From the NCBI GenBank assembly GCA_963682025.1, contig OY821521.1, positions 172,025,665-172,089,664 on the forward strand: 64,000 nucleotides of DNA, given 5' to 3'. This DNA comes from Cordilura impudica. Taxonomy: Eukaryota > Arthropoda > Insecta > Diptera > Scathophagidae. The notes under the pieces are model-generated. The model worked only from the letters and a program-made list of their open reading frames with translations. It was not told the DNA's origin and ran no database searches. Of this stretch, positions 10,544 to 22,047 are shown piece after piece. Positions within the stretch are counted from its first letter, which is position 1; each line of letters begins with the position of its first letter. The position numbers were made by a program, and so were the translations under genes.

Positions 10544-10716
10544 ATGGCGGAGTCTCTATGCAAATTAAGAGATTGGTTTTGTTTTGTTTGTGGACATTTA
10601 ACGAACCATCAAAGCAGAAGAAAGCTATTCCCTACAATTGAAGAACTCTATTTTCTTTTCTTTGGAATACGATTTTCGTCTGAAGCTTGGATACAAAAAC
10701 TGTATGTACTACTTGG
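10544..10716 (+). CDS. Possible first exon of a zinc-binding, element-like gene
   Basis: An ATG in good context (AGCATGG) opens MAESLCKLRDWFCFVCGHL and then a 20-residue stretch ending YFLFFGIRF. The frame meets a stop just past a GGGTAAGT sequence that looks like a splice donor (exon end at 10716). The CxxCG followed by about 20 residues and a Y-x-x-F-F-G motif resembles the start of the uncharacterised gene at 59.3-63.8 kb, where CFVCGE is followed by YLYYFGF. The similarity is short and the rest of the gene is not found downstream, where Repeat C begins. It could be an isolated fragment. Confidence 0.3.
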
Positions 10717-10760
10717 GTAAGTCAATGGTACAAACGCGGTACTAAAGCGTAGCCATTCTC

Positions 10761-11553
10761 TACACCTATGACATGCTGTTTGTAACTACCAAAAATATTT
10801 GACCTAGACCCATCTTTTATTATACCAATCGACCCAGAATCTCTTTCTGAGTCGATTTAGCGATGTCCGTCCGTCTGTGTGGTCATGTAAACCTTTTAAT
10901 CAAACTACAGGTCGTAAATATGAATATATTTTGATGAAACTACAGGTCGTAAATATGAATATATTTTGATGAAATTGGGTATATAAGCTTTCATCTGTCA
11001 TAGAATGAACGCTATTGAAATTGTAGAAAATCGATCCATGTCCAGACCTAGTCCCCATACAAATGACCCCTATGAAATTGACATACATTGCCATAAGATC
11101 TAAACTATCACATAGATCCTAGTCAAATTGGGTTTGTATGTGTTTATTGTATTCATTAATCAGTAGTCCAAAAAAAAATTCTTATAGGACAATTCTTAGT
11201 AATAGGCCCCATATAGAGCTGCTTCCCGATCTTCACTTAAATCTATCAAAAAACAAAAATATTCCACAGATTTTTCTCGAATTTGGTTTGTGTATATTTT
11301 TTAAATATATAAGTGACTTTACCAAATATGGTCAGGATCGGTCCACTTTTCGATCTAGACCCCATATAAATATAGAACCCGATATGAACTTTTTCATATC
11401 TGCAGCCAAAAAATTAATAACAATGCCCCTCAAATATGGTTTATGCTTATTTTCTATATCGAATTAGTTGGACGGAAGAGATAGGGTCTCTAAACCATGG
11501 TATAGGGTATCGTATAGTCGGTCTAGACCGACTTTAATTTCTTACTTGTTTTT
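10761..11553 (+). mobile_element. Repeat C copy 1 (DINE-1-like)
   Basis: It runs from TACACCTATGACATGCTG through TTTGTAACTACCAAAAATAT, TCCGTCCGTCTGTGTGG and GACCTAGTCCCCATA to the terminal hairpin AGTCGGTCTAGACCGACT and TTACTTGTTTT. The hairpin plus CTTGTTTT end and the CCGTCCGTCTG core mirror INE-1/DINE-1 elements of Drosophila. A 36-bp stretch near 10907-10970 is tandemly duplicated. Short predicted peptides here are translations of the repeat and recur in every copy. Confidence 0.75.
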
Positions 11554-11774
11554 TGTTTATATAAATTGGAATCTATCTACATACATACGATAATAAGCAA
11601 GTTTGATGAAAATATAATAATAACATTTGTAGATGCACTCTAGAAAGTACAACTATAAGTTCAGAAAATCTTCGGTTTAACAAATACATACAAACAAACG
11701 TATTTTTAAAGGAAATTTTAGTTATATATATTTTTTTTTTTTGCAGAAAATATGTGAGATATGTGAAAATATTT

Positions 11775-11996
11775 CAAGAGCGGTCCATCTTTCGACCTAG
11801 TCCCCAAATACATATATATAGCATCCGATATGAAATTCTTCATATCCGAAGGTAAAAAAAATTAATAACAATCCCACTAAAATTTGGTTCATGCTTATTT
11901 TCTATATCTAATTAGTTGGACCTAAGAGATAGGGTCTCTATACGCATGATATAGGGTATCGTATCGTCGGTCTATAAAGAACATTAATTTTATTAT
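11775..11996 (+). mobile_element. Repeat C copy 2, 3' fragment
   Basis: Only the final 220 bp are present, from GCGGTCCATCTTTCGACC to CGTCGGTCTATAAAGAAC. The terminal hairpin is damaged on its second strand. The 11554-11774 interval between copies 1 and 2 shows nothing recognisable. Confidence 0.65.
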
Positions 11997-12426
11997 TATA
12001 TATTTTATTTTTACTTTTTTAAATCTTTGGAATTTTTTTTTTCTATTTTTTTATATTTTCAATACAATCAATTGAAAATAATAATAATAAAATACTTTTT
12101 TCATAATATTTTATATTTAGTTTTATTTTTGAAAAACTTTTTTTAATTTTATATACGTACATACTAATAAATTTTTTTTTTAAATTTTTTTTATAATGAA
12201 TTAAAATTTTTGTATTATTTTTTATTTTTACTCTTTTAAAACTTTCTAATTTGTTTTTTTTTTATAAATTATTTTATATTTTCCATAAAGGTCATACAAT
12301 AAATTGAACATAATTTATTTTCAATCAAAATATTTTATTTTCATTTAAGCTAATTTTTTTATTGTGTTGCACTTTTTCTTATATTTTTTATTACTTTTTA
12401 ATTTAATAAACGAACCCCGAATGACG
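11997..12426 (-). repeat. Inverted-repeat left arm, part 1 (Repeat E)
   Basis: This AT-rich block is the reverse complement of 24860-25200. The clearest shared marks are AATTTAATAAACGAA, CAATTGAAAATAA and TTAAGCTAATTTTT. It stops at the Transib left end and continues beyond Transib at 15584. Confidence 0.65.
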
Positions 12427-15400
12427 CACAGTGGCGCCATTTGATAGATAACTGTTCAGTCTATGAAATGAGCGTTTGGAAAGGGTGCCACGCTTTGTAG
12501 GGGCCTACTTATGGGTTATCAAATTTAAAATTTGTAGAAAAATCAATTTTATGGTAACTAAAAAAAATTATTTGTACATTTTTAAATTGTTTTTATTTTT
12601 TTTCTTTAGGGTTTTGTATTTTAAATTATTACCCAACAAATTAAAAAAAAATTACTTCTTTTTTAAATTTAAATATTCATCACAATTCGTAAGAGAAGGT
12701 ATATCTAAAAGACTAATCATTTCTAAACTATAAATGTTTTCTAACTCTATTCGTGACTTCACATGCAGCAGGGAAGAAATAAGTGGATCGGAAGATGCTG
12801 CCAACATGTTGAAGAGGTCCTCATTTTGCCTTACCCTTGATGCTTTGAATGTGTTCTGCAATCTATATTTTTTATAAAATTTGTTAAGAAACCTGTGCTT
12901 CTTCAGAAAGCTCTCCAATTGGCAAAGACTGGTACTCAATTATATATTTGCCATGGCCAATATTTTACGGACGGTCGGGGTCAACTTCTTCTGTGGATAC
13001 ATTTCTGCTAAAAGAGATGCAGTTTTCGATGCATATTCTCCATATTTTGTAGAATTGACATTTTCTTTGCAGTTTAAAACATTCAAGATCGTTCCCATTC
13101 TTTTCACGATTTGATTGTCAATTCCAGTGATTCTAGTTACTGCCTCATCATTTTCAAAAAATCTCCTAGAAGTGTTTTCATCGTTTGAGTTACCATATCC
13201 GTGCTTGGGACAGTCTACTTTTAGTCCAACTTGTTTAAAAAAAGCATCCTGTATTTGCTTCTTTCTGATCTTTTCCTTATCCTTTATGGATGTATTTTCA
13301 TCGAAGATTTCCTCCTCTTGTGGTAGGGTATACGCCAGTTTTAGCAAGAACTCCATACACCTAATCCTTGCGTGCAGTGGTGACATTCCATATTCGTAAT
13401 TCTCCTCGTTTGTGGAATCGTTTAAATTACCAAAGTTCTTCTGACTCTTTTTGCAAATCGGGCATGACTATGTTGAGGTTGTTCCTGTCAGTTCGTTTAC
13501 GACTTTTCCGTCAACCATGGTCAGGTGGAACTCGTAATTGCATTCAATATTTTCCTTCTCCAATTTGCAGCTTTGCAGGCTTAATCTTGTTTATTTGTTC
13601 TTCAATGTCCTTCAACGTGGTCCTTATGAGTTCTGCCGATTCCCTTGCAAACTGAAACATTATTGGTCGGCAATAATGCACTGATGACGGACGTGGATTT
13701 TTCCAGTGTAGGGAAACATCAGATTTTAGCCGCAAAGGAACAACAGATGCCATAAACATATTTCCGTCCGATATTGTAGCGTCATCGGAAGATATCCTTT
13801 GCTTATAAACGCTTTGTCCGGATGATCCATCGCAGCCCCATTTGCTGATCAATGTCAGTTTCTCAGGAAGAATTTTCACCCCATTTTTAGGAAGACTTTT
13901 CAACAACCGTTTTGCTGTATAGCCCATGAGATCCTGCAGATTGGCTTTCACAGAGACTTCCGTAAACTCCGTATGCAGTGGTCGTGAATTTATTTTGGCT
14001 TGCGTAATATGCTTGTATCCTGGTAAAACGTCAGCCCCGTGTCGCATCAAGGATGCCCGTAGTATCTCATATTTTTCTTTGGAAAGTTGTAAGTCCATAA
14101 ACAAGGCCAAGGCTTCTTCGGAACCATACTTTTTAATGTGTGCGTTTGTGGGCGTGGGAATGCTTTCCTTAATCCTTTTTAGTCGCAGTGGGCTTGCATC
14201 AGCAACAGATTTTGTAATCTGCGACCTAACTCTTTCACTATCCTTTGTATATTTAATAGACAGCGCGTCCGATAAATGCTTCGTGGTCAAGTCATTGGTG
14301 GAATCGGCAAGTTTCCTCTTTCTTGTGAAAATTGAACACTCCTCAATACTTTTTTTGGCCTTCCTTTTGCTCCTCTGGTTGATGTGTTGGGTTTATCTAC
14401 TGCCAATATATCCAGGATGATGTCTTCATTAAGCCAGTCCTCGCACTTGGAGTTGAAGTTCTGAATGGTTCGATTAGATTTCACCCATTTTGCCTTAATA
14501 TTTGCATATATCAGATCAAAATTATTTTCTATAATTTCGCTTCTCTCAATATTTCCGTATAAGCTATCAAGTTCTTCTAAAGCAGCTTCCGTGAAAAACT
14601 TTGGTGTGGTTGACCTTCTAAACAGTTCAAATAATTTTAAATTGTTTAACGCCAGGCATTATGCTTATTTTGCAATATATAGGCTTATGCTACCATGCCT
14701 AAAAATTTACCTGTTCCCTGCATACATATGGATTTAGGCTGAATTATGCAATTTTGATATTATGCTCGTGTCTAAATAAGATTTGTGCCTACCTGGAGGG
14801 ACCATAAGTCAATATTGTTCTTGACCATTTGTACTCCAAAGTAATTTTTAAGTGAGGTGCGTACCTGCGAATTTCAATGAGTAGTTTTTTGTGCATCCTG
14901 TGTCTGTAACAGAATATTGGTAGTAGACTTTGACAGAGGCTCACAGGTAGACAACCGACATAAAATGCAATTTTCAAACTATTAGATCAAACTACTGTCA
15001 GTCAAAACATGTAAGGGATGCACGCCATACAATTTCTGCAACCATGTCTTTTTAACCTTTTTTACCTTTAGAAGCCAAACGGGCACGTACGGACAGATAA
15101 AACCTTTTGAATTATGTAAAGAAATAATCAAAGAACATGTTTTGCAAATATGGCAAATATAGAAAAATACAGATTTTTTTATTTTCCGTCAAAGTTGAAA
15201 AATAGTGAAAAAACGGATAGTTTTTAAATAGTGATTTACCAGGAGAAACACAAAGCAAACAGTTAATTTTTTTTTTATCATTATACATTTCATAAATACA
15301 TCAATCAATACAAACAAAAAATAAGGCGATTCGTTACCTATTTTTCGTGATATTACACCTGAAATCGCAACAAATTGACTAAAAATTGTGTGTTTTTTTG

Positions 15401-15583
15401 AAAACCGAAAGTCGGTCAACTTTGAACGGTTATATCTTCCAAACTAAAAATGTAATATTATTAAGAGTAGCATATTTGAAATCGTTGAAAAGTTTCCTAT
15501 AACATGGGTTTATTCAAAACTTCGTCGGCGCACATGAAAATTTTGATTTTTGCAACCTCATTTGCTCTACGGGCGCCACTGTG
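12427..15583 (-). mobile_element. Transib (RAG1-related) DNA transposon, decayed
   Basis: The element is 3157 bp with perfect 12-bp inverted termini CACAGTGGCGCC. The first seven bases equal the RSS heptamer used in V(D)J recombination, and Transib ends are known to resemble it. The flanks are TGACG (12422-12426) and CGACG (15584-15588), a 5-bp GC-rich duplication with one change; the latter fits the CGNCG preference reported for Transib. The uninterrupted Repeat E copies read AAACGACGGGAATT at the corresponding place (about 24855 and 31375, reverse strand). The transposase inside is on the minus strand and broken. Confidence 0.85.
12652..14640 (-). pseudogene. Transib transposase pseudogene (RAG1 core homologue)
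   Basis: Minus-strand coding can be followed in several frames. From the N-terminus it has FRRSTTPKFFTEAALEELDS (about 14640), LNEDIILDILAV, then a long open stretch 14290-13544 with RPLHTEF and KWGCDGSSGQSVYKQ. The Asp of CDGSSG (codon 13829-13831) corresponds to RAG1 Asp600. HLTMVDGKVVNELTG (about 13520-13480) supplies the equivalent of Asp708 and is followed by a CPIC zinc motif. PLHARIRCMEFL and QNEDLFNMLAASSDPLISS mark the C-terminal part. Breaks include a frameshift near 14310, a stop before SCPIC (about 13470), a stop at 12940-12942, and a frameshift at the SEEAQ segment (about 12900) where the catalytic Glu should lie. The product cannot be functional. Confidence 0.85.
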
Positions 15584-16483
15584 CGACGCTAATTGAATAT
15601 TTGTAATAGATCACAAAATTTTTAGACTTCATTATTACTGATAAAATTATTATACAGAAATTTTTCGAAATTTTTTTTTAATGGTTTGGCAAATTTTTAA
15701 TTTCTTTAAACTAGAATAAAGAAGAGAAGAAATATAAATTCAATAAACTACCAATTTGTGAGTGATGTGTGACTATTGTTTAGGAAAATATTTTAAAGAA
15801 TTGCTAAGATATCAATTCAGCCTCGAGAATGAGAAATTTTTGAAAGGAAATTTTAATTGTATTTGTTTCTGCAATTTTTGTTGCGCCATCTATTTCAATT
15901 TAAATTAACCAAACCTGGATTTATGATTTATTTAAACCGTCATTAGAAAATAGAACCACTATGAATTTAATATTGAAAACTCCCCCTGTTGATCAGTGTC
16001 ATGTAACAAATAGAATTAGTAAGGGCACAAACCGTTATAAAGTTTACTTTCTCAGGGTTGTATTCTAATCTGTCACCTACCTTATTCTTATGTTCTTGAT
16101 GTCAAACTGTAACACCGGCACAAACAGATTATAAATACACGACAAACATCAAACCGAACGAAGAAATTTACAAAATGTTATTTTTCTATTTAAGGCGCAA
16201 CATTTGTTGATTGAAACAAGTAAACACTTTCACTTTATTAAATGCACACCAGAAAATATTATGCACTTACTTTTATTATAGTTCCGTCAATAATTCGTAA
16301 ATTTTTTTCGATTTAATTGGGGAGAACAATTTTCGCGCCCGATTTGTTCAAGTTTTCTAGAGAGACTAAAGAGGAGATGCCAAAATTCGTATATTAAGAA
16401 GAAGAGGAAATAAAAATAGAAAACATTTTGTAAAGCATTGCCACTTTTATGCGTAATAACAAAATTATCAAGGAAACGGAATA
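15584..16483 (+). repeat. Inverted-repeat left arm, part 2 (Repeats E then F)
   Basis: 15584-15880 continues Repeat E after the Transib, for example AAAATATTTTAAAGAATTGC and GCCTCGAGAATGAGAAATTT, matching 24770-24840 in reverse. 15880-16483 is the reverse complement of 23542-24170; shared marks are GATGGCGCAAC/GTTGCGCCATC, GAACAATTTTCGCGCCC, AGAGGAGATGCCAAAA and the inner end TCAAGGAAACGGAATA. No coding region is visible. Confidence 0.75.
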
Positions 16484-16519
16484 TATTTTAAAAATATTTA
16501 TAAGTTTTTTTGAAATTAT

Positions 16520-17462
16520 CAGGCATGTCACAGAACAAAATCGAAATCGATTTGATTCCGTATTGCCAAATCGATCGGTTTCGTTTTAGCTTCTTCAGAA
16601 ATTTGTCGCTTTCATTAAATCGAAAAAAAAAATGAAAAAGATATTTTTGTGTATTAAATATGGCAACGTAACGAAAAATACACAGCTGATTGTTGGAAAG
16701 AAAAAGAATATAAAGCGAAATTTTAAGATTGTGTTGTGTTAAATAAATAAATAAATAAAAAATATAAAAATGCCCATTGTTGCAGTAATAGAGGAACGAA
16801 ACCAACATTCCGTTGAAAAAACTTTAGATGGTGGGCCAAAAGAATTTAATTTTCCTGTCAGGTCTTCCCAATGACTCTCCACAACAGCCCAATCTCCCTT
16901 CACAAACCCCCTAGCTATATCCTGATGGCACTCCATATATTCAAGGAAAATTTTCTCTTGTGCCTAACTGCGATGTTTTCCCCTTTAATAATAAAAAAAA
17001 TTAAAAAAATTTAAAAATAAATTTTCTAATACATTAGATTTTCCTTTTCGTTTGTTTTGCTTCGCCATTTTGCTGTCAGCGTTGTATTTTGTTAGAAAAA
17101 ATAAATATTTTGCACTAAACAAAAAGTGGTTTGATTGAAATAAAAAGGTGGCAATAATTAGTTTACGACGTTTTGTATTTTTCGTCATCTAAAAATCATT
17201 TTCTTTTAAATTGGTAATAAAATTCATTTTAAAGATTGAAATGTCTATATTTTGCTAAAATAAATAAACCAATAGTTTTTTTTATTAATTTTAAGTTGTT
17301 CTGGATAGTTTTTTGGTATCTATGCTACTTAAAATATCAATTCCACTTAAGAAATTAAAAGTGGTTTCATATCGATAACATTTGTCGGTTTACGTTTTCT
17401 GAAGAAGCCAAATACGGTTTCAATTCCACTTTCGTTCGGAATTTGTTTCTGTGACATGCCTG
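16520..17462. mobile_element. Non-autonomous DNA transposon with CAGGCATGTCACAGAA ends
   Basis: The 943-bp unit begins CAGGCATGTCACAGAA at 16520 and ends with its reverse complement TTCTGTGACATGCCTG at 17462. The next bases (CAAA against ACAAAT) pair imperfectly. Both sides carry TAT, which could be a 3-bp duplication, but no empty site exists here to test it. The interior has an (AAAT)n run at 16741-16760 and no transposase. The superfamily is undetermined. Confidence 0.65.
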
Positions 17463-17639
17463 TATATTTCAAGTTTGGTTACTATGTTCTTAAAAAAAAA
17501 GCAAAAAAAACATCTGATTAAACGGAAATAAAAACTATATCAAACTATAACATATCAAATAATTCTAAATTACGAAATTTTTTTTAACAATGGAAAATCA
17601 TTCAATCACTTTTAACTAATATTAAGAATAGAAGAACAA

Positions 17640-19480
17640 AACATTTTATGAATAATAAATTTAGAAAACTTTTCTGAAATTATTGATGTTGAAAAATATA
17701 TAATCAAAACAATTTTAAATGCAGCACACGAATCAATTCCACTTAGACGTACAAACTGTAATAGAAAAGAAGTGCCCTGGTGGAATGAAACCATTAAAAT
17801 ATTAATAAAACAATGAAGAAAACTATTAAAATTATTTAAAAGATATCCAAGTTCCGAAAATGTAGCTAAATTTCTCAGAGCAAAATATTAGTTTCGCAAA
17901 GCTATCAAAGAAAGTAAACAAGAATCTTGGAATGATTTTTGTGACAATATAAACTTACGAACCTCATCGTCTGAAGTATTTAAAAAAATTAGATCCCTTA
18001 ACGGATCCTTTAATTTTTTACCAAATTACAGCACTAGACAACAACAATAAATTATTAACAATACAAATTGCTTAGCCATTGGGTTTGCAGAAAATTCTTC
18101 ATGCATGAATTACTCATCAAAATTTAGACAATACACAGCAACTAATTTCTTTCCTATTGACTCATCTAACAATAATGAACTATATAATTTTAAACTTACA
18201 CTATCTGAACTAAAATCTGCTCTGAAATCTTGTCGTAGTACATCTCCAGAACCAGATAATATTAGATATGAGATGATAAAAAACTTAGATGATAAAGCTA
18301 AACAATATCTTTTAAACTTTTATAACAATATTTGGACACAAAAGGTATTTCTAAGTAATTGGAAAAAAGCAATAGTAATCCCTATTTTAAAAGCAGGGAA
18401 AGACAGTACCCATAAAAATAACTATAGACCAATTTCACTTACAAATTGTCTTTGTAAACTCTTAGAAAAAATCATTTAATAAAAGACTGGTTTATTATAT
18501 AGAAAAATACTCAATTTTAAATCTCAATCAATCTGGCTTTAGAAAAAATAGAGGAACAATTGATAATCTTGATATTATGAAAAATTTTTCATAAAACAAA
18601 AAATATTTAATAGCTGTTTTTTTTTCGACACATGAAAAGCGTATGATTGTGTTTGGAAGCAATTTAATTAATTTAATTAATTTTTAAAAAACTAAAATCA
18701 GCTGGAAATCGTGGAAACATGGCTGCTTTCATTTCAAATTTTTTACATGAAAGAGAGTTTTGTTGCATGCACCATCAAATTATCACTGTTTTGAAAATGG
18801 CGTCCCCCAGGGATCCGTGTTTAGTGTTACACTTTTTCTTCTAGCAATAGATGACATTTCAAACAACTGTCATAAAGACGGTAAAGCCTTATTGTACGCT
18901 GATGACCTTGTTATTTACTGTTCTGGTAAAAAAGTCTATGCTATAATTAATAAGCTTCAAACAAAAAAACTTGAAGCCTGGAATGACATAAGTGGTTTTC
19001 AATTTCATGATGAAAAAAATGTAGCAATATGTTGTTCCAGACGCTATAATAAGGTTTTAAACAACACTACACTAAAACTTTGCGGTAAAGACATTAAATT
19101 TGTAGATGAACATAAATTTTTAAGATTAATTTTCGACAAAAAACTAACTTTTAATGCACAAATTCAAAACATTAAGGCTAAGACTAATTCTAAACTAAAT
19201 ATCATCAAAATGCTAAGATGCTCTATATATGGATCTGACCCTAAAACTCTCCTTAAAATATGAGGCTCTATTGTACTTCCAACTTTAGAATATACGTCGA
19301 TAATATATACAACTGCAAACAAAACAATCTTAAGAAAATTGGAACCAATTTTAAATTCAGGTATAAGACTATCTAGTGGAGCCTTTAAAACCAACCCAGC
19401 AAAAAGCTTGCATGCCCGCCACTACATCTGAGAAGAGTAGAATTTTTACTTAAATATATACTTCAAATATTTTCATTACG
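17640..19480 (+). pseudogene. I-type LINE reverse transcriptase, broken
   Basis: The upstream linker reads ESIPLRRTNCNRKEVPWWNE, then FKRYPSSENVAKFLRAKY. The RT fingers follow in 18105-18479 (SPEPDNIRYEMIKNL, NNYRPISLTNCLCKLLEKII). After frameshifts, QSGFRKNRGTIDNLDIMKNF appears near 18525. The palm is in 18760-19263 with GVPQGSVFSVTLFL and the catalytic ALLYADDLVIY (YADD near 18898). PTLEYTSIIYTTANK marks the thumb. Stops near 17813, 17890, 18040, 18478 and 19261 and several frame changes make it non-functional. It would have copied the element's RNA at a nicked chromosomal target. Confidence 0.82.
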
Positions 19481-19618
19481 AAGTCACCCCTTGTACGATA
19501 AAATCTCTGACATGTCGAAAATCAACCAACTAGTATCAAAAAACATCAAATATATCCCTTTTTATGTAATGGCTTTTCAAGAGTTCAACAAAGTTATATC
19601 AAAATATAAAAACAATAT

Positions 19619-19873
19619 AAATCCATTTTTATTACAAACACATTAACAAATTTAATCAACACACTCATAGCATTGTATACTTTTTTGTATGTGTAAGTAC
19701 CAACTTTAAATGCAATTTACTCAAAATAAAGGAAAAAATTTAAAAATATGTAAATCTGCAAAACGACTAAAAAGAAATACCTTTCAAATAATATACGTTT
19801 TGTCAAAATCAGGATAAAACGGTAGAACAAAACGTCTATCACAAGAAATTACCTAGCCTATTAATGTTATAGA
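19619..19873 (+). mobile_element. Repeat B copy c, 5'-truncated
   Basis: It begins mid-element at ATCCATTTTTATTACAAACAC and runs to the normal end ACCTAGCCTATTAATGTTATAGAT. It lies between the reverse transcriptase and RNase H parts of the I-type LINE, so it postdates that LINE. Confidence 0.75.
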
Positions 19874-20219
19874 TTTCTCACTTGCATATACAAATAAACA
19901 CAACATGACCTCCTTCGAAAAAAAACAGAAAGTTTTGGAATTAATTAAAGTTAAATACTTAAATTATACTCTTTTATTCACCGATGGTTCCGTTATGAAC
20001 GAAAGAGCTGGGTTCGCAGTATATGGTGAGAATGTTGCAATATCCAAACGTGTCCATAATTTTTCTTCTATACATATTAGTGAATTATTGGCTATAAAAA
20101 CAAGTCTAGAACATCTAACAAACAATCCTATGAAAACGTTAATCATATCAGACAGCAAAAGTGCACTAGAAGGACTACAAGATCCATTTAATAGCAAAAT
20201 GATAATTCAACAAATAAAA
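19874..20219 (+). pseudogene. I-type LINE RNase H domain, first half
   Basis: The frame at 19905-20219 shows RNase H motifs: LLFTDGSV (first catalytic Asp), HISELLAIKTSL (Glu) and LIISDSKSALEGL (Asp). RNase H would remove the RNA strand after cDNA synthesis. The domain is cut by the Repeat B copy at 20220 and resumes at 20599. Confidence 0.8.
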
Positions 20220-20598
20220 ATCTATAATATTAATAGGCAAGGCGATTTCTTGTGACTGATGTTTTGTTCTACCGTTTAATCCCGATTTTGACCAAACGTA
20301 TATTATTTGAAAGGTATTTCGTTTTAGCCGATTTTCAGATTTACAGATTTTTAAATTGTTTCCTTTATTTTGAGTAAATTGCATTTAAAGTTGCTACTAA
20401 CACATACATAAAATTATACAATGCTATGTGTGTGTTTATTAATTTTGTTAATGTGTTTTTAATAAAAATGAGTTTGTTTTTTGTGTTAATTTGTGAATTG
20501 GCTATAATTGATTAGCATACTTTTAGGGTATTTATTTAATGAAAAAATAGATATTACTAGAATTTTCGCTCGAATTTCGAGGGCTGGAATCTGCTAGT
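20220..20598 (-). mobile_element. Repeat B copy d (full length, inverted)
   Basis: On the plus strand it reads TCTATAATATTAATAGGCAAGGC to CTCGAATTTCGAGGGCTGG and CTGCTAGT, the reverse of the family. It interrupts the RNase H frame of the I-type LINE between SDSKSALEGL and WVPSHLNVCGNEK. About 379 bp, complete at both ends. Confidence 0.82.
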
Positions 20599-21130
20599 AT
20601 TAATTACTTCTCTACCTAATAATAAAATATAGTTTCTATGGGTCCCTAGCCACCTAAATGTATGTGGAAATGAAAAAGTTGACCAGCTCGCAAAAAATTT
20701 TTTGGAAAATGTCATATCTACTGAATATTCATATCAATAATCAGACTATAGGCAAACTATTAAAAAGCATATTTTTGACACCTGGAATGATTTATGGAAA
20801 AATAATAACGAAACTAAATTATTCAAAATTCAGAAAAATATATCACTTAAAATTAAATTACTTAACATACCCAAAACTGATTTTATTTAACTTATTAGAC
20901 TAAAAATAGGACATTGCTTATTCTCCCATAAATATATTATTGAAAAGACTCAACCCCCTGTCTGCGACTGTGGGCAAACTTTAAACACTAACCACATTTT
21001 TGATGAAGGCATCCTTCTTAACGACAAACGATTAAAACATAACATAAATATTATTAATATTCTCCTAAAAGAACATGAATTTGAAAATATAAAAAAATTC
21101 TTAATTGAAATAAATATTTACAACTCTATT
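20599..21130 (+). pseudogene. I-type LINE RNase H end and C-terminal zinc motif
   Basis: After the Repeat B insertion the frame resumes with FLWVPSHLNVCGNEKVDQLA, the last RNase H motif (His and Asp). Then come FDTWNDLWKNN, RLKIGHCLFSHKYI and a CxC-x(6)-NH zinc-type motif (PPVCDCGQTLNTNH), the usual I-clade C-terminus. In-frame stops occur after SYQ and FI, so it is a relic. Confidence 0.8.
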
Positions 21131-21255
21131 TAAATCTAAAAAAATAATGTGTATAAAATATGGATTATATATTCATATGTAAAATTAAATGGCCTTATAA
21201 GCTTATTATGTTGGGGCCTTTATAATACCAAATAAATAATAATAATAATAAATTT

Positions 21256-21634
21256 ATTGTATGTATGTATTTAGTAAAATATTTGAATGAAATGGAATAA
21301 TATCAAAATGTTGTTATGCAGCCGTAAGAATGAGAAGTTAAGACCGCAAATAGTTGTTAATTTTGTCAGCAAATAAAGTTTAAATAGTTGACACCGATAA
21401 TACTCTTACTTTTTTTAAAACATTCGACCGGTTTAAATCTTCCATTTGTTAGAAATTGCCCAAGTATTTCATTATTTTAGGAAAATAATCTATTGATATG
21501 GGGGACTATAATTTCTTTTAATTTTTACCATGTATATTGGGAGATTTTTTTGTAAACTGACATCAAACTTCTATGAAGTGAATGTTTTCATTATTGTCGG
21601 AATGCTTTGAAATTTAAAGAAATATTATACATTA
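21256..21634. other. Non-coding sequence, nothing recognised
   Basis: This AT-rich stretch lies between the I-type LINE tail and a foldback MITE. No reading frame, inverted ends or match to the other repeat families was seen. Confidence 0.5.
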
Positions 21635-21894
21635 GGGCGGGTCGATTTAAAAATCGCTCAAGTGACAAGGAAAATCGTAATCTAGGGATCAAAATAAGAA
21701 ACTTTGCCCGAGGAATGCATGAGGGGATGGGGTTGGCCCATGGCAGACAGACAGATAGACAGGTCAAAAGTCGGGACATCAGAATTCGTTTTAGAGGTAT
21801 GGTTCCTTGGGCAAAGTTTCTTATTTTGATCCATAGAATATGATTTTCTTTGTCAATTGAGCGATTTTTTGCCTCCCTACAAATCGACCTGCCC
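21635..21894. mobile_element. Foldback MITE with GGGCGGGTCGATTT ends
   Basis: The 260-bp unit starts GGGCGGGTCGATTTAAAAAT and ends AAATCGACCTGCCC. Inside, GGGATCAAAATAAGAAAC pairs with GTTTCTTATTTTGATCC, so most of the unit folds into a long hairpin. TA flanks both sides (21633-21634, 21895-21896), which is a possible target duplication. There is no coding region. A CAGACAGACAGATAGACAGG block sits at the loop. Confidence 0.72.
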
Positions 21895-22047
21895 TATTAT
21901 ACATATTACGCGAGCTTCGAGCTGATCGAGTAGTAAATGAGCTACTCAATCTGAACGAGTATCCCGAGTAGTAAAAACTAACATCTTCCGTGTTGAAATC
22001 ATGTAAAAAGATAAATATAAATATTTAGTCTAATTAATACATACTTT

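Larger units (their letters stand above)
17600..21255 (+). mobile_element. I-clade LINE copy 1, 5'-truncated and decayed
   Basis: The copy contains the linker, reverse transcriptase, RNase H and C-terminal zinc motif of an I-type non-LTR retrotransposon, in order on the plus strand. It ends in a (TAA)n tail (AATAATAATAATAATAA at about 21234-21250), which is characteristic of I elements. Two Repeat B copies sit inside it (19619-19873 and 20220-20598). The apurinic endonuclease and ORF1 are missing, as in a 5'-truncated insertion. Confidence 0.82.

Noticed and set aside
11138..11467. 109-codon frame, with look-alikes at 24366, 34038, 46920, 54540 and 56889
   Set aside because: All are translations of Repeat C. 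They recur because the repeat recurs, and the frames are broken differently in each copy.
13926..14420. 164-codon plus-strand frame opposite the Transib transposase
   Set aside because: It is antisense to the well-supported transposase coding with RAG1-like motifs, so it is a shadow frame.
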